Assembly (NCBI GenBank): GCA_905479495.1
Contig: CAJQMR010000009.1
Coordinates: 186,001 to 250,000 of the forward strand
Origin: an uncultured Anaerolineae bacterium
GTDB lineage: Bacteria; Chloroflexota; Anaerolineae; Promineifilales; Promineifilaceae
DNA: 64,000 bases
Direction of reading: 5' to 3'
Part shown: in pieces, positions 17,794 to 26,856 of the stretch
Layout: each line of letters begins with the position of its first letter
Position numbering within the stretch: position 1 is the first letter of the stretch
Position numbers and translations under genes: made by a program
The notes under the pieces: model-generated
The model's database searches: none
Seen by the model: only the letters and a program-made list of their open reading frames with translations
What the model was told of the DNA's origin: nothing

Positions 17794-18569
17794 TCAATGC
17801 CAATGATTATATTCCCGAACGGGCAATGTTTATTTTTGCCCATCCTGATGATATTGAGTTTGGTTCGGCTGGAACGGCCGCAAAATGGGCCAAGTATGGC
17901 AGCGATGTTACCTACATTGTGCTGACGGACGGCAATATTGGCAGCCGCGAGGAAGGGATGACGGCCGAAAAGTTGGCCGAGATTCGCCGACGCGAGCAAA
18001 GTGAAGCAGCTGAAGTGGCTGGTGTGGCGCGGTGTTTATTTATGGGGGAACCAGACGGCCGTCTCCAACCCACTCTGGAACTGCGCAAAAAACTGGTTAG
18101 ACTGATTCGCCAATATAAACCCAACGTGGTTGTCTGTGGCGATCCCCAATTTTTTTACAGCGACGGCTACATTAATCACCCAGACCATCGCAATGCCGGG
18201 CAAGTGGCGATGGAAGCAGTGTTTCCCTCTGGTGATTCCCCGCTGCTATTTCCCGAGCTGGTCGAAGAAGGGTACGAGCCGCACAAAGTCAACTACGTCT
18301 ATGTATCATTTGGTCGGCGGGACGCGAACACTTATATCGATATCACGGAAACGGTTGATGTGAAGATAGCCGCTTTACGCAAGCATGTAAGCCAACTGGG
18401 TGATTGGGACCCGGAAGAACGGGTGCGCGAGTGGACGGCCGAAACGGGCAAACGTGTTGGTTATCTGCACGCCGAAGGCTATTACCGCATTACGCTGAAA
18501 GAAATTGAGGAAGAACAAGCGTCTGAACCAGAAACGGAGATTGAAGCTCAGGCGGAAGCAGCAGATTGA
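17790..18569 (+). CDS. PIG-L family deacetylase (LmbE-like), copy 2
   Basis: A 259-residue paralogue of the preceding gene, alike from the start (both open with YIPERAMFIFAHPDDIEF) and at the second zinc site (INHPDHRNA). It has an acidic tail rich in Glu and Ala (EEEQASEPETEIEAQAEAAD) that copy 1 lacks. The start overlaps the stop of copy 1 (ATGA). The two could form a heteromer or act on different substrates. A strong 18-bp hairpin follows the stop. Confidence 0.9.
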   Translation: MINANDYIPERAMFIFAHPDDIEFGSAGTAAKWAKYGSDVTYIVLTDGNIGSREEGMTAEKLAEIRRREQSEAAEVAGVARCLFMGEPDGRLQPTLELRKKLVRLIRQYKPNVVVCGDPQFFYSDGYINHPDHRNAGQVAMEAVFPSGDSPLLFPELVEEGYEPHKVNYVYVSFGRRDANTYIDITETVDVKIAALRKHVSQLGDWDPEERVREWTAETGKRVGYLHAEGYYRITLKEIEEEQASEPETEIEAQAEAAD

Positions 18570-18581
18570 GTGAAATGTGAT

Positions 18582-18629
18582 AGAGTGAAAAGTAAAAAGT
18601 GAGACCCATTCCTTTTTACTTTTCACTCT
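18582..18629. terminator. 18-bp hairpin, repeat family C copy 1, convergent junction
   Basis: AGAGTGAAAAGTAAAAAG (18582-18599) pairs perfectly with CTTTTTACTTTTCACTCT (18612-18629) over a 12-nt loop. It lies between convergent genes and is A/T-rich on both sides, so it can act as a two-way terminator. An almost identical stem occurs at 40,223-40,281. Confidence 0.7.
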
Positions 18630-18639
18630 TTACTGGCTT

Positions 18640-20055
18640 TTATTGGTTTAACCGATATTTGCGCACTTTGTTGCTGTTTCGGTCCATCACCAATAGATCA
18701 TTCTCATCGGTGATGACCATGTCAAAAGAAACGCCGGGTGAGTCGATGGTAGCCAGATAACGGCCGTTTCCCTCAAATACCTTAATTCCCCAAAAATCAT
18801 CAACAAAAATACGCCCCTTGCCATCAACGGCGATGGAGCGGGGCGACGTGAAAAATTGATCTTCAGCTTCCCCCTTGCTGCCAATCTGGTCAATAAACTG
18901 ACCTTGGGCATTAAGTTTGTAGATCGTTTCGCTGCCTAACACATAAATATTCCCTGCGCCATCAATGGCCGCATCATTTTGCGTTGTGGCAAAATCTGGA
19001 ATGTTGGCAAATGGATCGGCGATATCCAGCACAATGCTGCCACTGTTGTCCAGGCGCACCAGTCGATCATCTGCTACCAAATAAACATTGCCGTCTGGGC
19101 CGGTTGCGGCCGTTTGAAAATAAGTGCGCTGGCCACCAGGCAAATCAAGCGTGCCCAAAAATTCTCCACTCATCCCATTGTATTTTTCCACCGTATCCAC
19201 GTTGATGACGTACGCCGTGCCGCTGCGATCCACCGTCATGCCGGTCATGTACAGATCTTTACCTGCGTTCCAGGTGGCCAAAAAATTGCCCTCGGCGTCA
19301 AAAACTTGAATGCGTCCGCCGCTGTAATCTCCCGTATAAATGTTGCCCTCGCCATCCACGGCTAGGCGGCGGGTGTCATCGAAGAAGCCGGGCCCTATGC
19401 CTTCCTCTCCACCGAACTGTAGAATCACTTCAGCAAACGCTGGGCCTTCTGAGATTTCGTTAAAACCGTCTTGCGTTTGGCCGGGAAGAATAGCTTCAAT
19501 GGTGGTAATGACAACAAAGGTATCATCTTCACGATTGGTGGTTTCTACTTGTGATTCCGTGAGCGTGGTGATTTGTTCAATAATACTGTCCGTTTGGCTT
19601 GCCGGATTAATGAGGAAGAAGGCTCCTGCGCCGATAAAAATTAAGATGAGGGCAATCAACAGAACGACACAGCCGCCTCGCCCACTGCTAGTTTGCACAG
19701 ATGGGGTAGAGGTATAGGTTGAGATGGCTACCGATTCAGTGTGGAAGGAGGTGCCACCGAGGTGAATATCTTCATGTCGTTCAATGGCCTCTACAACATC
19801 TTTGGCCTCTTTTAGGCCAACATTGAACGTTTCACGGAACCGTTTAATGGCTTCGATTTTACGGCCGTTTTTCACCAGCTGCACAACCTCTGCCAGCACT
19901 TGTTCTTGCCCAGAGCCTGTGCTGCGCTGCTGGCGCAGTGAATCTGGCACGATGACTGTGCTGCCGCAGTAGGTACAACGCACGGTAACCGCCTGTGCGT
20001 TGGCTTTATAATCCAGTGTCGCCTGGCAATTGGGACATTCAAAGCTTTGTAGCAT
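18640..20055 (-). CDS. Zinc ribbon - L7/L12-like - TM - NHL beta-propeller protein
   Basis: A 471-residue mosaic. Residues 5-35 form a zinc ribbon (CPNCQ...CTYCGS). Residues 50-90 resemble the ribosomal L7/L12 C-terminal helix pair (KIEAIKRFRETFNVGLKEAKDVVEAIE). One transmembrane helix spans about residues 127-150. Residues 205-470 carry NHL-type repeats (LAVDGEGNIYTGDYSGGRIQVF, IAVDGKGRIFVDDF) forming a six-bladed propeller outside the membrane. This suggests a membrane-anchored binding scaffold or sensor. Function unknown. It lies downstream of a histidine kinase on the same strand, with a 76-nt gap. Confidence 0.8.
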   Translation of the reverse strand: MLQSFECPNCQATLDYKANAQAVTVRCTYCGSTVIVPDSLRQQRSTGSGQEQVLAEVVQLVKNGRKIEAIKRFRETFNVGLKEAKDVVEAIERHEDIHLGGTSFHTESVAISTYTSTPSVQTSSGRGGCVVLLIALILIFIGAGAFFLINPASQTDSIIEQITTLTESQVETTNREDDTFVVITTIEAILPGQTQDGFNEISEGPAFAEVILQFGGEEGIGPGFFDDTRRLAVDGEGNIYTGDYSGGRIQVFDAEGNFLATWNAGKDLYMTGMTVDRSGTAYVINVDTVEKYNGMSGEFLGTLDLPGGQRTYFQTAATGPDGNVYLVADDRLVRLDNSGSIVLDIADPFANIPDFATTQNDAAIDGAGNIYVLGSETIYKLNAQGQFIDQIGSKGEAEDQFFTSPRSIAVDGKGRIFVDDFWGIKVFEGNGRYLATIDSPGVSFDMVITDENDLLVMDRNSNKVRKYRLNQ

Positions 20056-20131
20056 GAGGAATCAGCCTCCAATGAGTTGTTGATGTGGGCGACATTGTAA
20101 AAGATTCGCGGCTGTAAAAGCAATCAATTGG

Positions 20132-21562
20132 TTAACAGGGCTGGTGAGGAATGTGAAGGGTGAAAGTGCTGCCTTGATTAGGTCCAGGGGAAACGGCCGT
20201 TACCGTACCATCCATTGCCTGAGCCAGACGCTTGGCCAGATACAAACCAAAGCCTAGTCCACGCTGGGTTTGGGTGTTTTCCCCTCGGAAAAACATCTCC
20301 CAAATTTTCTGAATGTCTTCTGGGACAATGCCGATGCCAGCGTCAGTTACAGCGATAGAGAGCTGCTCATTGAGCGCCAGGCTAATGAGAATAGACTCAG
20401 TGGATGGTGAATATTTCAGGGCATTAGACAGGAAACAGGCGACGATCCGGTAGGCAAAATCATAATCCAGGCAAACGGCCGTTTCATCTTCTTGGTCATA
20501 CCGAAAAACCACATTAGGCGGATCGTTGCTTTCTTGCAGCAAATCCTTTTTCATTCGCTGCCCAACGCTGTTCAAGGGCATAGAAATCATGTTTGGCTGA
20601 AAATCTTCCATATACGCTTTATTGACCATGGAAGCATCTTGCAGTAACCCTGTCAGATAATAAATGGATTCATCAATGCGCTGCTGTATGGCGGCCCGTT
20701 TGTCCGCGTCAAATTTGTCGTAATAACTTGTCAGGAGTTCAACCGAATTATTAATAACTGTTAGCGGCGTACGAAACTCGTGGGAGACAGTCGTAATAAT
20801 TTGCGACTTCAGCCGACTGAGCTCAATTTCTTGTTCATGGGATTGGTTGAGCTGTTCCATTAAAGCTTTCTCCCGCGCAATTGCCTCGGCCAGCCGATCA
20901 CGCTCCTCGTACAGGAGCCGCATTGCCTGGTTTTCTCGTTTCCAGGCCAGGTTATAGCCATCAAAGTAGATCCAGAAAGTAAACAAAAAGATTCCGGCAT
21001 AGAAAGTCCAATCTGTATAGACAGTTAATATAACTGAGAAAGGGGCACTCAAGCTGGACATTCCTTGCGTTAGAATGATTTCTCCCATGCTTAAACGCCA
21101 ATTAACCCATAGCAGCGTTCCCAAACTGACAAAGAACGCCAGGATGCCACCCCAGCGTCCGGTCAGAAGGGTGGTCATCACGACAAAAGCAAACAGTGGG
21201 ACGTAGGAGAATTCGTTCAGCTCGTAGGTTAATGAGAAAAAGACGAAGATATAGGCGAAAATAATAAGAAAAGCCCCGCGTATCTTGTAATGAATTTGCC
21301 GCCGAATGGCCAGATACAAAACGCCGACGAAGGAGAGATTCCCTAAAATAATTTCCCACCAATCCCCTTGATGCCATAAGGCGATAGTGCCTACTAAGAC
21401 GGAAACGGAACCAAAAAGCACACACAGGCGCAGTAAAGCCGTGATGACTCGCTCCCGAATGTAGTCCAGGAAAGCATTAGAATTTGTTTGGAAGGAAAAT
21501 TCTTGAAGTGGTGGAAAGAGTAACTCTTTTAGGCGCTGCGCGAAGGATTTCATAGTATGCAT
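20132..21562 (-). CDS. Membrane sensor histidine kinase
   Basis: A kinase of about 476 residues. Some six transmembrane helices occupy residues 30-210 with no large periplasmic domain. A short coiled coil (ERDRLAEAIAREKALMEQLN) leads to HisKA, with the phospho-His in VSHEFRTPLTVINNS near residue 257. The HATPase shows N-box NALKYSP, G1 DAGIGIV and G2 GLGFGLYLAK. No response regulator is adjacent, so it is an orphan. The start is uncertain: ATG at 21562, ATG at 21553 and TTG at 21577 are all in frame, none with a clear ribosome site. Confidence 0.88.
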   Translation of the reverse strand: MHTMKSFAQRLKELLFPPLQEFSFQTNSNAFLDYIRERVITALLRLCVLFGSVSVLVGTIALWHQGDWWEIILGNLSFVGVLYLAIRRQIHYKIRGAFLIIFAYIFVFFSLTYELNEFSYVPLFAFVVMTTLLTGRWGGILAFFVSLGTLLWVNWRLSMGEIILTQGMSSLSAPFSVILTVYTDWTFYAGIFLFTFWIYFDGYNLAWKRENQAMRLLYEERDRLAEAIAREKALMEQLNQSHEQEIELSRLKSQIITTVSHEFRTPLTVINNSVELLTSYYDKFDADKRAAIQQRIDESIYYLTGLLQDASMVNKAYMEDFQPNMISMPLNSVGQRMKKDLLQESNDPPNVVFRYDQEDETAVCLDYDFAYRIVACFLSNALKYSPSTESILISLALNEQLSIAVTDAGIGIVPEDIQKIWEMFFRGENTQTQRGLGFGLYLAKRLAQAMDGTVTAVSPGPNQGSTFTLHIPHQPC

Positions 21563-21615
21563 GGTTTGAATTGACAATTTTTGGTCACAGGCTTTATAGA
21601 CTCAATTTGTTGAGT

Positions 21616-23868
21616 TTAGACTTTGCTTTTTACAAATAGTCTGACGATGCGCAGAAGCCACAACGGCCGTTTCACATTTTGCCAACTTTGCCACGCTGTT
21701 AGCCTGCCTGATTCTTCGTCCCCGGCGTAGCGACGACGCACGTAAAAGCTCGTTAAGTTGACCAGGTGCGGCTGCATGTGCTCCAGGTGTTTGATAAGCC
21801 AGGGGAAACGGCCGTATCGCTCTAAATAGCTCTGGAATGCAGCCAAAAACTCTTGGGGTGTTTGGCTGGGATTGGGGGGCTGGCCTAATTTTGTGGCGTT
21901 TTGCTGCCAACGGCCGTAGCTCCACACCACCGCATCCTGTCCAGCCGGTAATTGCCCGCGCCGCCAGAGCCAGCGAATCAACCCTGCCAGCAAGCCCAAA
22001 ATGACGAGTTGTGTCCAGGGAAACGGCCGTTGTGCCTCAACCGTGGGCAAGGGCGGCGGTGTCAGGTCGGTTGTGCTTGATGCGGATTCCTCAAACTGAT
22101 CAAACGTCGGCGCTGCGCTGCGGCTGGTGAGCGATGTAGCAAACGTCGCTGTTGGCTCAAATTCCACCCAGCCAAACCCGGCAAAATACAGTTCGGCCCA
22201 GGAATGGCCGTTAATTTGATAAATGACTTGAACCCCATCAGCGTCGGTGGGCTGGGTGGCGTAGCCGACGCCCAGGCGCGCTGGCAGCCCCAGGGTTCGA
22301 GCCATCACCACCATCGCTGAGGCGTAAAAATCGCAATAGCCTGTTTGCTGCGTGAACAAAAAATGGTCAACTGGGTCAACATTACTGGGTGGGCGCTCGA
22401 CATCCAATGAATATTCGTATTGGCGCAGAAAGCGCTCCAATGCGCGGGCCTGGTCGTAAGGATTGTCCAGCCCCCCGGCCACTTCTTGAGCCAGATCATG
22501 TACCCGCTGGGGGAGTTCATCTGGCAGGGCAGTGTAGCGGGCCAAAATTTGTGGGGGAACGTTGGCGACGGCCGTTTCGCGCAGCATGTCTGGGGTTGCC
22601 TGTGATAGCTGGGCAAGCACCATGTATCTCGGCCCATCACCGATTACCCGCACCAGATCAGATTGTCCGCGCCAGATTGTGTCTACTGGCTGGTCAAATT
22701 GCTGCGGCAGCCCCAGGGTATAGCGGGTCAAACGTGCATCTTGCAGCCAGTGGACGGTTTGGGAAACGGCCGTTGTCGCGGCAACTTCGGGCAGGGGCAG
22801 GGGATCATTGGCCATGATTGGCTCAATGCGTTCTTCAGACAATGCCCAACCGCGACCTGTGTACACATCATAGCTCAGCGCCCGCCAGTGCAGGCCTGTC
22901 AGGTTTGCTTCAGATTGAATAACGGCCGTCATCACCACCGTTTCGTAAAGCTCAGGGGCATTGCCCAGTAAAAATTGACGGGGTAAGATGCCACTGCCAC
23001 CCACGCCATCCCGCCCACGAGGCTGCCCGCCGTTGTTTTCTACGCCCGCGAAGGCCCGTTCTAGCAAAGCTTCTGCCTGCTGGACAGTGGGCTGCTGTTG
23101 AAAAGCACGCACCAGCTGACGAATGCTAAAGCTGGGCAGCGCAACGGCCAAAGCCAGCAGCAGTGCCGCAATCACCACCGCGTGCAGAAACAGATCGGTG
23201 CGCACTTCGTCAGAATAATCAACCTGATGTGCATCCCAGGAATTAGCCAAAGCCGTGAAATGCATGACGGCCGTTAACAGCGCGGCCAAACCTACAAATA
23301 TAGCAATCCACCAAATTTGCACCCCGCTAAAATAGCCATTGAAGGCCAGTGCCAGCCCCATGCCTACTAAGCCAGCCAGCGGCCGGTAGTGGCGGAATAT
23401 TTGCCAGCTGGTAAAAGCGGTGAGAAAGTAACCGATGAGCCCCAGCCCCAGCGCAAAAACGATCGTTTCCTGGCTGCTTTGTCCACCGAAAACGGCCGTT
23501 CCCCAGCCCCCAACCCGATCCAGAAACAGCGCCCCATGTTGCAGCCAATACGGCCGTAGCGTCGCCCAGCCACCCGCCAATGCTGACCAGGAAGGCCACA
23601 AATCGGCCAGCACCACCACCGAAATGAGCGCCCCGTACAATGTGAGTAAAACCCAGGCAAACAGGGTAGAAAGCGGCCGTTTGGCCAAAATGGTGCCCAG
23701 CAGCAGCCCGCCCACTGTTGCCGGAATCACTATCTTGTTTTCCGGTACCCAGGTGGCTTCGAGAACGGCCGCATTGAGGCAAGACAGAATCGCTACCAGT
23801 AGGAGTACAGGCAGCCAGCCTTCTCTCGGTCTTGCTCGCCGAATTACAAACTCAAGCGCAGCAGCCAC
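21616..23868 (-). CDS. TgpA-like membrane transglutaminase-domain protein
   Basis: A 750-residue protein with about seven N-terminal helices (residues 15-270), a large extracytoplasmic region, a transglutaminase-like core and a further helix near residue 655 with a cytoplasmic tail. The catalytic triad is visible as Cys in TGYCDFYASAMVVMAR near 509 and His in NGHSWAELYF near 556; the third position reads WVEFEPT. Such proteins often sit with a DUF58 protein and a MoxR ATPase. The DUF58 gene is upstream on the same strand, three genes away, and no MoxR is in the window. The start is a GTG that lies inside a repeat-like GTGAAAAGTG. Confidence 0.85.
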   Translation of the reverse strand: MAAALEFVIRRARPREGWLPVLLLVAILSCLNAAVLEATWVPENKIVIPATVGGLLLGTILAKRPLSTLFAWVLLTLYGALISVVVLADLWPSWSALAGGWATLRPYWLQHGALFLDRVGGWGTAVFGGQSSQETIVFALGLGLIGYFLTAFTSWQIFRHYRPLAGLVGMGLALAFNGYFSGVQIWWIAIFVGLAALLTAVMHFTALANSWDAHQVDYSDEVRTDLFLHAVVIAALLLALAVALPSFSIRQLVRAFQQQPTVQQAEALLERAFAGVENNGGQPRGRDGVGGSGILPRQFLLGNAPELYETVVMTAVIQSEANLTGLHWRALSYDVYTGRGWALSEERIEPIMANDPLPLPEVAATTAVSQTVHWLQDARLTRYTLGLPQQFDQPVDTIWRGQSDLVRVIGDGPRYMVLAQLSQATPDMLRETAVANVPPQILARYTALPDELPQRVHDLAQEVAGGLDNPYDQARALERFLRQYEYSLDVERPPSNVDPVDHFLFTQQTGYCDFYASAMVVMARTLGLPARLGVGYATQPTDADGVQVIYQINGHSWAELYFAGFGWVEFEPTATFATSLTSRSAAPTFDQFEESASSTTDLTPPPLPTVEAQRPFPWTQLVILGLLAGLIRWLWRRGQLPAGQDAVVWSYGRWQQNATKLGQPPNPSQTPQEFLAAFQSYLERYGRFPWLIKHLEHMQPHLVNLTSFYVRRRYAGDEESGRLTAWQSWQNVKRPLWLLRIVRLFVKSKV

Positions 23869-23889
23869 TTTTCACTTCTCACTTTGACT

Positions 23890-23952
23890 GGGCGAGGCAG
23901 ATGGAGACATGTTCACTTTGTTTTGCGAAGAATTTATCCATCTGCCTTGCCC
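23890..23952. repeat. Hairpin repeat family B, copy 1 (GGGCGAGGCAG)
   Basis: GGGCGAGGCAGATGGA (23890-23905) pairs with TCCATCTGCCTTGCCC (23937-23952), one mismatch, 31-nt loop. It lies between the oxidoreductase stop and the transglutaminase start. A second copy is at 25,932-25,993. Confidence 0.65.
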
Positions 23953-23956
23953 CTAC

Positions 23957-25144
23957 TTAAATAATCTTCTGCTTATTCTCAAACACAGGCGCGTTTTCTA
24001 AAATGCGGCGGGGTGAGAAAATTGATAAATCTAGCGTGGGCGGCAGACCTAAAATGCGCTCAGCTAGATAGCGCCCCACGGCGTGGCACTGCTGGAAGCC
24101 ATGTCCAGAAAAGCCATTGACCAGATAAAAACCTTGCAGCTCCGGCCATTCCCCCAAAATCGCATTGCCATCAAAGGTGTTGACGGCGTACAAACCAGCC
24201 CAGCCATCCGTCACCCGCAGCGAGTCGAAGGCGGGCAGAAATTCGGCCAATTCTGGCCAGATGCGTTCTTCAAATTTGCTGCGCTGCCAGCTGAAATCTG
24301 TGGTGGTGACTGGATCGTCGGGGAAGGAATGGGCCGTCATAAAAATCCCGTGTCCCTCGTGGATGATGTAGGTGCCAGACGGGAGCAGCAGCAAGGGGAG
24401 GATTTTTTCGGGATGCACGGCCGTTTCCACAATATACACCTGGCGCATCACCGGCTGCATGGGAATCTTTACCCCACAGGTTTGGGCAATGTGGGTTCCC
24501 CAAGCCCCGGCGCTATTGACCACCACCTTTGCTTGCAAAACCGTGCCGTTTTTTAACTGGACCCCGGTGACTTGATTGGCTTGATGGTGTACGGCCGTTA
24601 CCTCCGCCTCAATCAACTCTGCACCCAAGGCCACAGCTTTCTTTTTGTAGGCTTCCAACACGGCCTGGGGCGACATTGTGCCATCGTCCCGGCCAAACGT
24701 AGCCCCCACAAACAGCGACTCATCCTCACTCAGCAGCGGATACAGCTCTCTGGCTTCGTCTGGCGTTCGCCAGGCGACATTGCAGCCCAAACTTTGCTGC
24801 AAAGCCAGGCCGCGCTCCACTTCCTCGCGGCCAGCTTCGTCGGTGAGGAACAAATTGCCTTGCCGCCGAAATGCCACGTCCGGCTTTTCGCCATTTACGA
24901 CCATATCTTCGGCAAACGTTTCCAGCACCTCCAGGGCATATTGCGACATCTGGATGTTTTCCTTAATGTTGAACTGCACCCGGCTGTTGCCATCAGACAA
25001 AATGGTTGAGGAATATTGATAGGTCAAATCTTTTTCGATGAGCGCGATCTTGAGTTGACTGTCATGGCGCAGCAGGTAGGTGGCAATGGCACAGCCCATC
25101 ACCCCCGCACCCACAAAAATGACATCAAATTGTTGCTTGGTCAT
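23957..25144 (-). CDS. FAD-dependent oxidoreductase, DAO family
   Basis: A 395-residue flavoprotein of the D-amino-acid oxidase/sarcosine oxidase beta/glycine oxidase group. The dinucleotide fold is FVGAGVMGCAIATYLL near residue 10, with Glu ending beta 2 (LIEKD). VNSAGAWGTHIAQ and the C-terminal YLVNGFSGHGFQQCHAVG are family signatures. It oxidises an amine or amino acid C-N bond; the exact substrate is not visible. AGAGGAA precedes the ATG. It follows two SDR genes on the same strand, so an amine-catabolism cluster is possible. Confidence 0.88.
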   Translation of the reverse strand: MTKQQFDVIFVGAGVMGCAIATYLLRHDSQLKIALIEKDLTYQYSSTILSDGNSRVQFNIKENIQMSQYALEVLETFAEDMVVNGEKPDVAFRRQGNLFLTDEAGREEVERGLALQQSLGCNVAWRTPDEARELYPLLSEDESLFVGATFGRDDGTMSPQAVLEAYKKKAVALGAELIEAEVTAVHHQANQVTGVQLKNGTVLQAKVVVNSAGAWGTHIAQTCGVKIPMQPVMRQVYIVETAVHPEKILPLLLLPSGTYIIHEGHGIFMTAHSFPDDPVTTTDFSWQRSKFEERIWPELAEFLPAFDSLRVTDGWAGLYAVNTFDGNAILGEWPELQGFYLVNGFSGHGFQQCHAVGRYLAERILGLPPTLDLSIFSPRRILENAPVFENKQKII

Positions 25145-25192
25145 GGTAAACTGTTCCTCTTTCTCTTGTTATGTAAAATTGCCCCGTCAGCT

Positions 25193-25894
25193 CTACACTG
25201 ATCGAGTAATGCCGCCATCTACCCGAATATTCTGCCCGGTGATGTAGCCTGCCCCGTCGGAGAGCAAAAAATGCACCGTTTGGGCAATCTCGGCTACCGT
25301 GCCGTACCGCCCTGTTGGGATGCGCTGGAGGTTTTCTTCTGTTTCCGGGTAGCTGTCGATGAAGCCGGGCAGGACGTTGTTCATGCGGATGCCCTGGCTG
25401 GCGTATTCGTCGGCGTACAGCTTGGTGTAGCCTGCCAGGGCGGCCCGCAGGGCGGCGCTCACTGGGAAAGCTGCATCTGGCTCAAATATGGCGTAAGTGG
25501 AAATGTTCACGATTGCGCCACCGCCTTGCGCGATCATGATTGGCGTGACCAGTCGGGCCATGCGGGCTACGTTAAGCATCACCAAATCCAGTCCTTTGTG
25601 CCAATCTTCGTCAGGAATTTCCAGGATTTGTCCTTTGGGTGGATGGCCTGTGTTGTTAACGACGGCATCAATACGGCCGTACCGCGCCATCGTGCCATCT
25701 ACCAGCTTTTGTAAATCTTCATTATTGGTCACTGATCCCGTCAGGCCCAAGCCACCCAGCTCTTTGGCCAGGGCCACTGCCCCACCAGAAGCTGAGAGCA
25801 GGCCCAAATTGTAGCCCGCTGCGGACAATTCCCGGGCAATAGCGGCCCCCATTCCCTTACCTGCGGCGGTTATGATTGCTGTCTTTTGTGTCAT
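25193..25894 (-). CDS. Short-chain dehydrogenase/reductase (SDR)
   Basis: A 233-residue classical SDR: nucleotide motif TAAGKGMGAAIA near residue 9, NNTGHPPKG in place of NNAG, catalytic Ser in IVNISTYA, but the usual YxxxK is altered (VSAALRAALAGYTKLYADEYA provides YTKL). It ends with the usual GYITGQNIRVDGG. It may act on a carbonyl metabolite with NAD(P)H; substrate unknown. AAAGGAAG lies ahead of the ATG. Confidence 0.85.
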   Translation of the reverse strand: MTQKTAIITAAGKGMGAAIARELSAAGYNLGLLSASGGAVALAKELGGLGLTGSVTNNEDLQKLVDGTMARYGRIDAVVNNTGHPPKGQILEIPDEDWHKGLDLVMLNVARMARLVTPIMIAQGGGAIVNISTYAIFEPDAAFPVSAALRAALAGYTKLYADEYASQGIRMNNVLPGFIDSYPETEENLQRIPTGRYGTVAEIAQTVHFLLSDGAGYITGQNIRVDGGITRSV

Positions 25895-25931
25895 ATTGTT
25901 AACTTCCTTTCACTTTAATTTTGTTTTCATT

Positions 25932-25993
25932 GGGCGAGGCAGGTGGAGAGTTGCTGTATTGTTTGGCAAAGGTGTTGCCCACCTGCTTCGCCC
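25932..25993. repeat. Hairpin repeat family B, copy 2
   Basis: GGGCGAGGCAGGTGG (25932-25946) pairs with CCACCTGCTTCGCCC (25979-25993), one mismatch. The arms match family B copy 1, but the loop differs. It is followed at 26,003-26,042 by tandem GATTACCG units of another repeat family. Confidence 0.65.
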
Positions 25994-26002
25994 CTACTTT
26001 TC

Positions 26003-26042
26003 ACTGCTCACTGATTACCGCTTACTGATTACCGATTACCGG
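26003..26042. repeat. GATTACCG/CGGTAATC repeat family D
   Basis: Three to four near-tandem units of the form ACTGATTACCG. The same sequence in reverse, CAGTAATCGGTAATCAGT, occurs inside carA (30,055-30,083), and related units lie at 51,671-51,736. Confidence 0.55.
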
Positions 26043-26044
26043 CT

Positions 26045-26761
26045 TTACGAACGGCCGTAAACCGGAATCGCCGCGCCATGAATATCTCGCGCCGCATCGG
26101 AGGCCAAAAATAAAATTACGTCGGCCAGCGATTCAGGCTGGACCCAGTTGTCGGTGTTGGCTTTGGGCATTGCCTCCCGATTTTGCGGCGTGTCGATGGT
26201 GCCCGGCAGAATGGCATTGACGTTGATGCCGTGGTTTTTTACCTCCGCTGCAGCACTCTCGGTTAGCCGTAAGACGGCCGCTTTCCCGGCACTGTAAGCT
26301 GACATATTTTTATTGCCCTGCAAAGCAGGACGGGCGGCAATGTTAATTACCTTGCCGCTGCCCTGGGGCACCATCTTTTGCAAAACCGCCTGGTTGGTGA
26401 TGAAGGTCGTTTTGGCGTTGAGCAGCAGCATAAAATCCAGCTTTTCCAGCGGCGTTTCGTGCAGCGGCGGACCTGAAAAGAAGCCACCGACCGTGTGCAC
26501 CAGCACGTCGATCCGGCCAAACTTAGCGACGATTTTTTCAACAACGACCGTAACTGCCTCCTGCTTTGTCAAATCGACATTCTCTGCCAGGAACTGGTCT
26601 GGATTTTGCCCCAGCTGCGGGAAATCTTTGCTCAGTTGTTCGGGATGCCGGTCAATGAGAGCCAGTTTCGCCCCCGCCTCGGCAAACGCTCGTGTTACGG
26701 CGCTGCCCAAATTGCCCGATGCGCCGGTTATCATTACTACTTTGTCTTTGAAGTTTGTCAT
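26045..26761 (-). CDS. Short-chain dehydrogenase/reductase (SDR), second copy in cluster
   Basis: A 238-residue SDR: TGASGNLGSAVTRAF near residue 10, VHTVGG in place of NNAG, catalytic Ser region KVINIAARPAL, and YSAGKAAVLRL providing YxxxK. The C-terminus has IHGAAIPVYGRS. The ATG at 26761 is chosen because GAGGAAGGG lies just upstream; longer in-frame sequence derives from an ATTACC-type repeat. It precedes another SDR and a DAO-family oxidase on the same strand. Substrate unknown. Confidence 0.87.
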   Translation of the reverse strand: MTNFKDKVVMITGASGNLGSAVTRAFAEAGAKLALIDRHPEQLSKDFPQLGQNPDQFLAENVDLTKQEAVTVVVEKIVAKFGRIDVLVHTVGGFFSGPPLHETPLEKLDFMLLLNAKTTFITNQAVLQKMVPQGSGKVINIAARPALQGNKNMSAYSAGKAAVLRLTESAAAEVKNHGINVNAILPGTIDTPQNREAMPKANTDNWVQPESLADVILFLASDAARDIHGAAIPVYGRS

Positions 26762-26779
26762 CACAACCCTTCCTCTAAT

Positions 26780-26850
26780 TGTAATTGGGTAATTTGGTAA
26801 TTGAGCAATTGACCGAATTACCCAGTTACTCAATTACTCAATTACTCACT
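26780..26850. repeat. TAATTG/ATTACCC repeat, family E
   Basis: Low-complexity arms TAATTGGGTAATTTGGTAAT and ATTACCCAGTTACTCAATTA can pair imperfectly. The stretch fills the DUF58-SDR junction. A short relative (AATTACCCAATT) lies just before the DUF58 gene near 28,183. Confidence 0.5.
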
Positions 26851-26856
26851 TACAAA

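Noticed and set aside
26003..26042. Repeated GATTACCG units as a CRISPR array
   Set aside because: Units are only about 8-11 nt, nearly contiguous, without spacers, and no cas gene is present.
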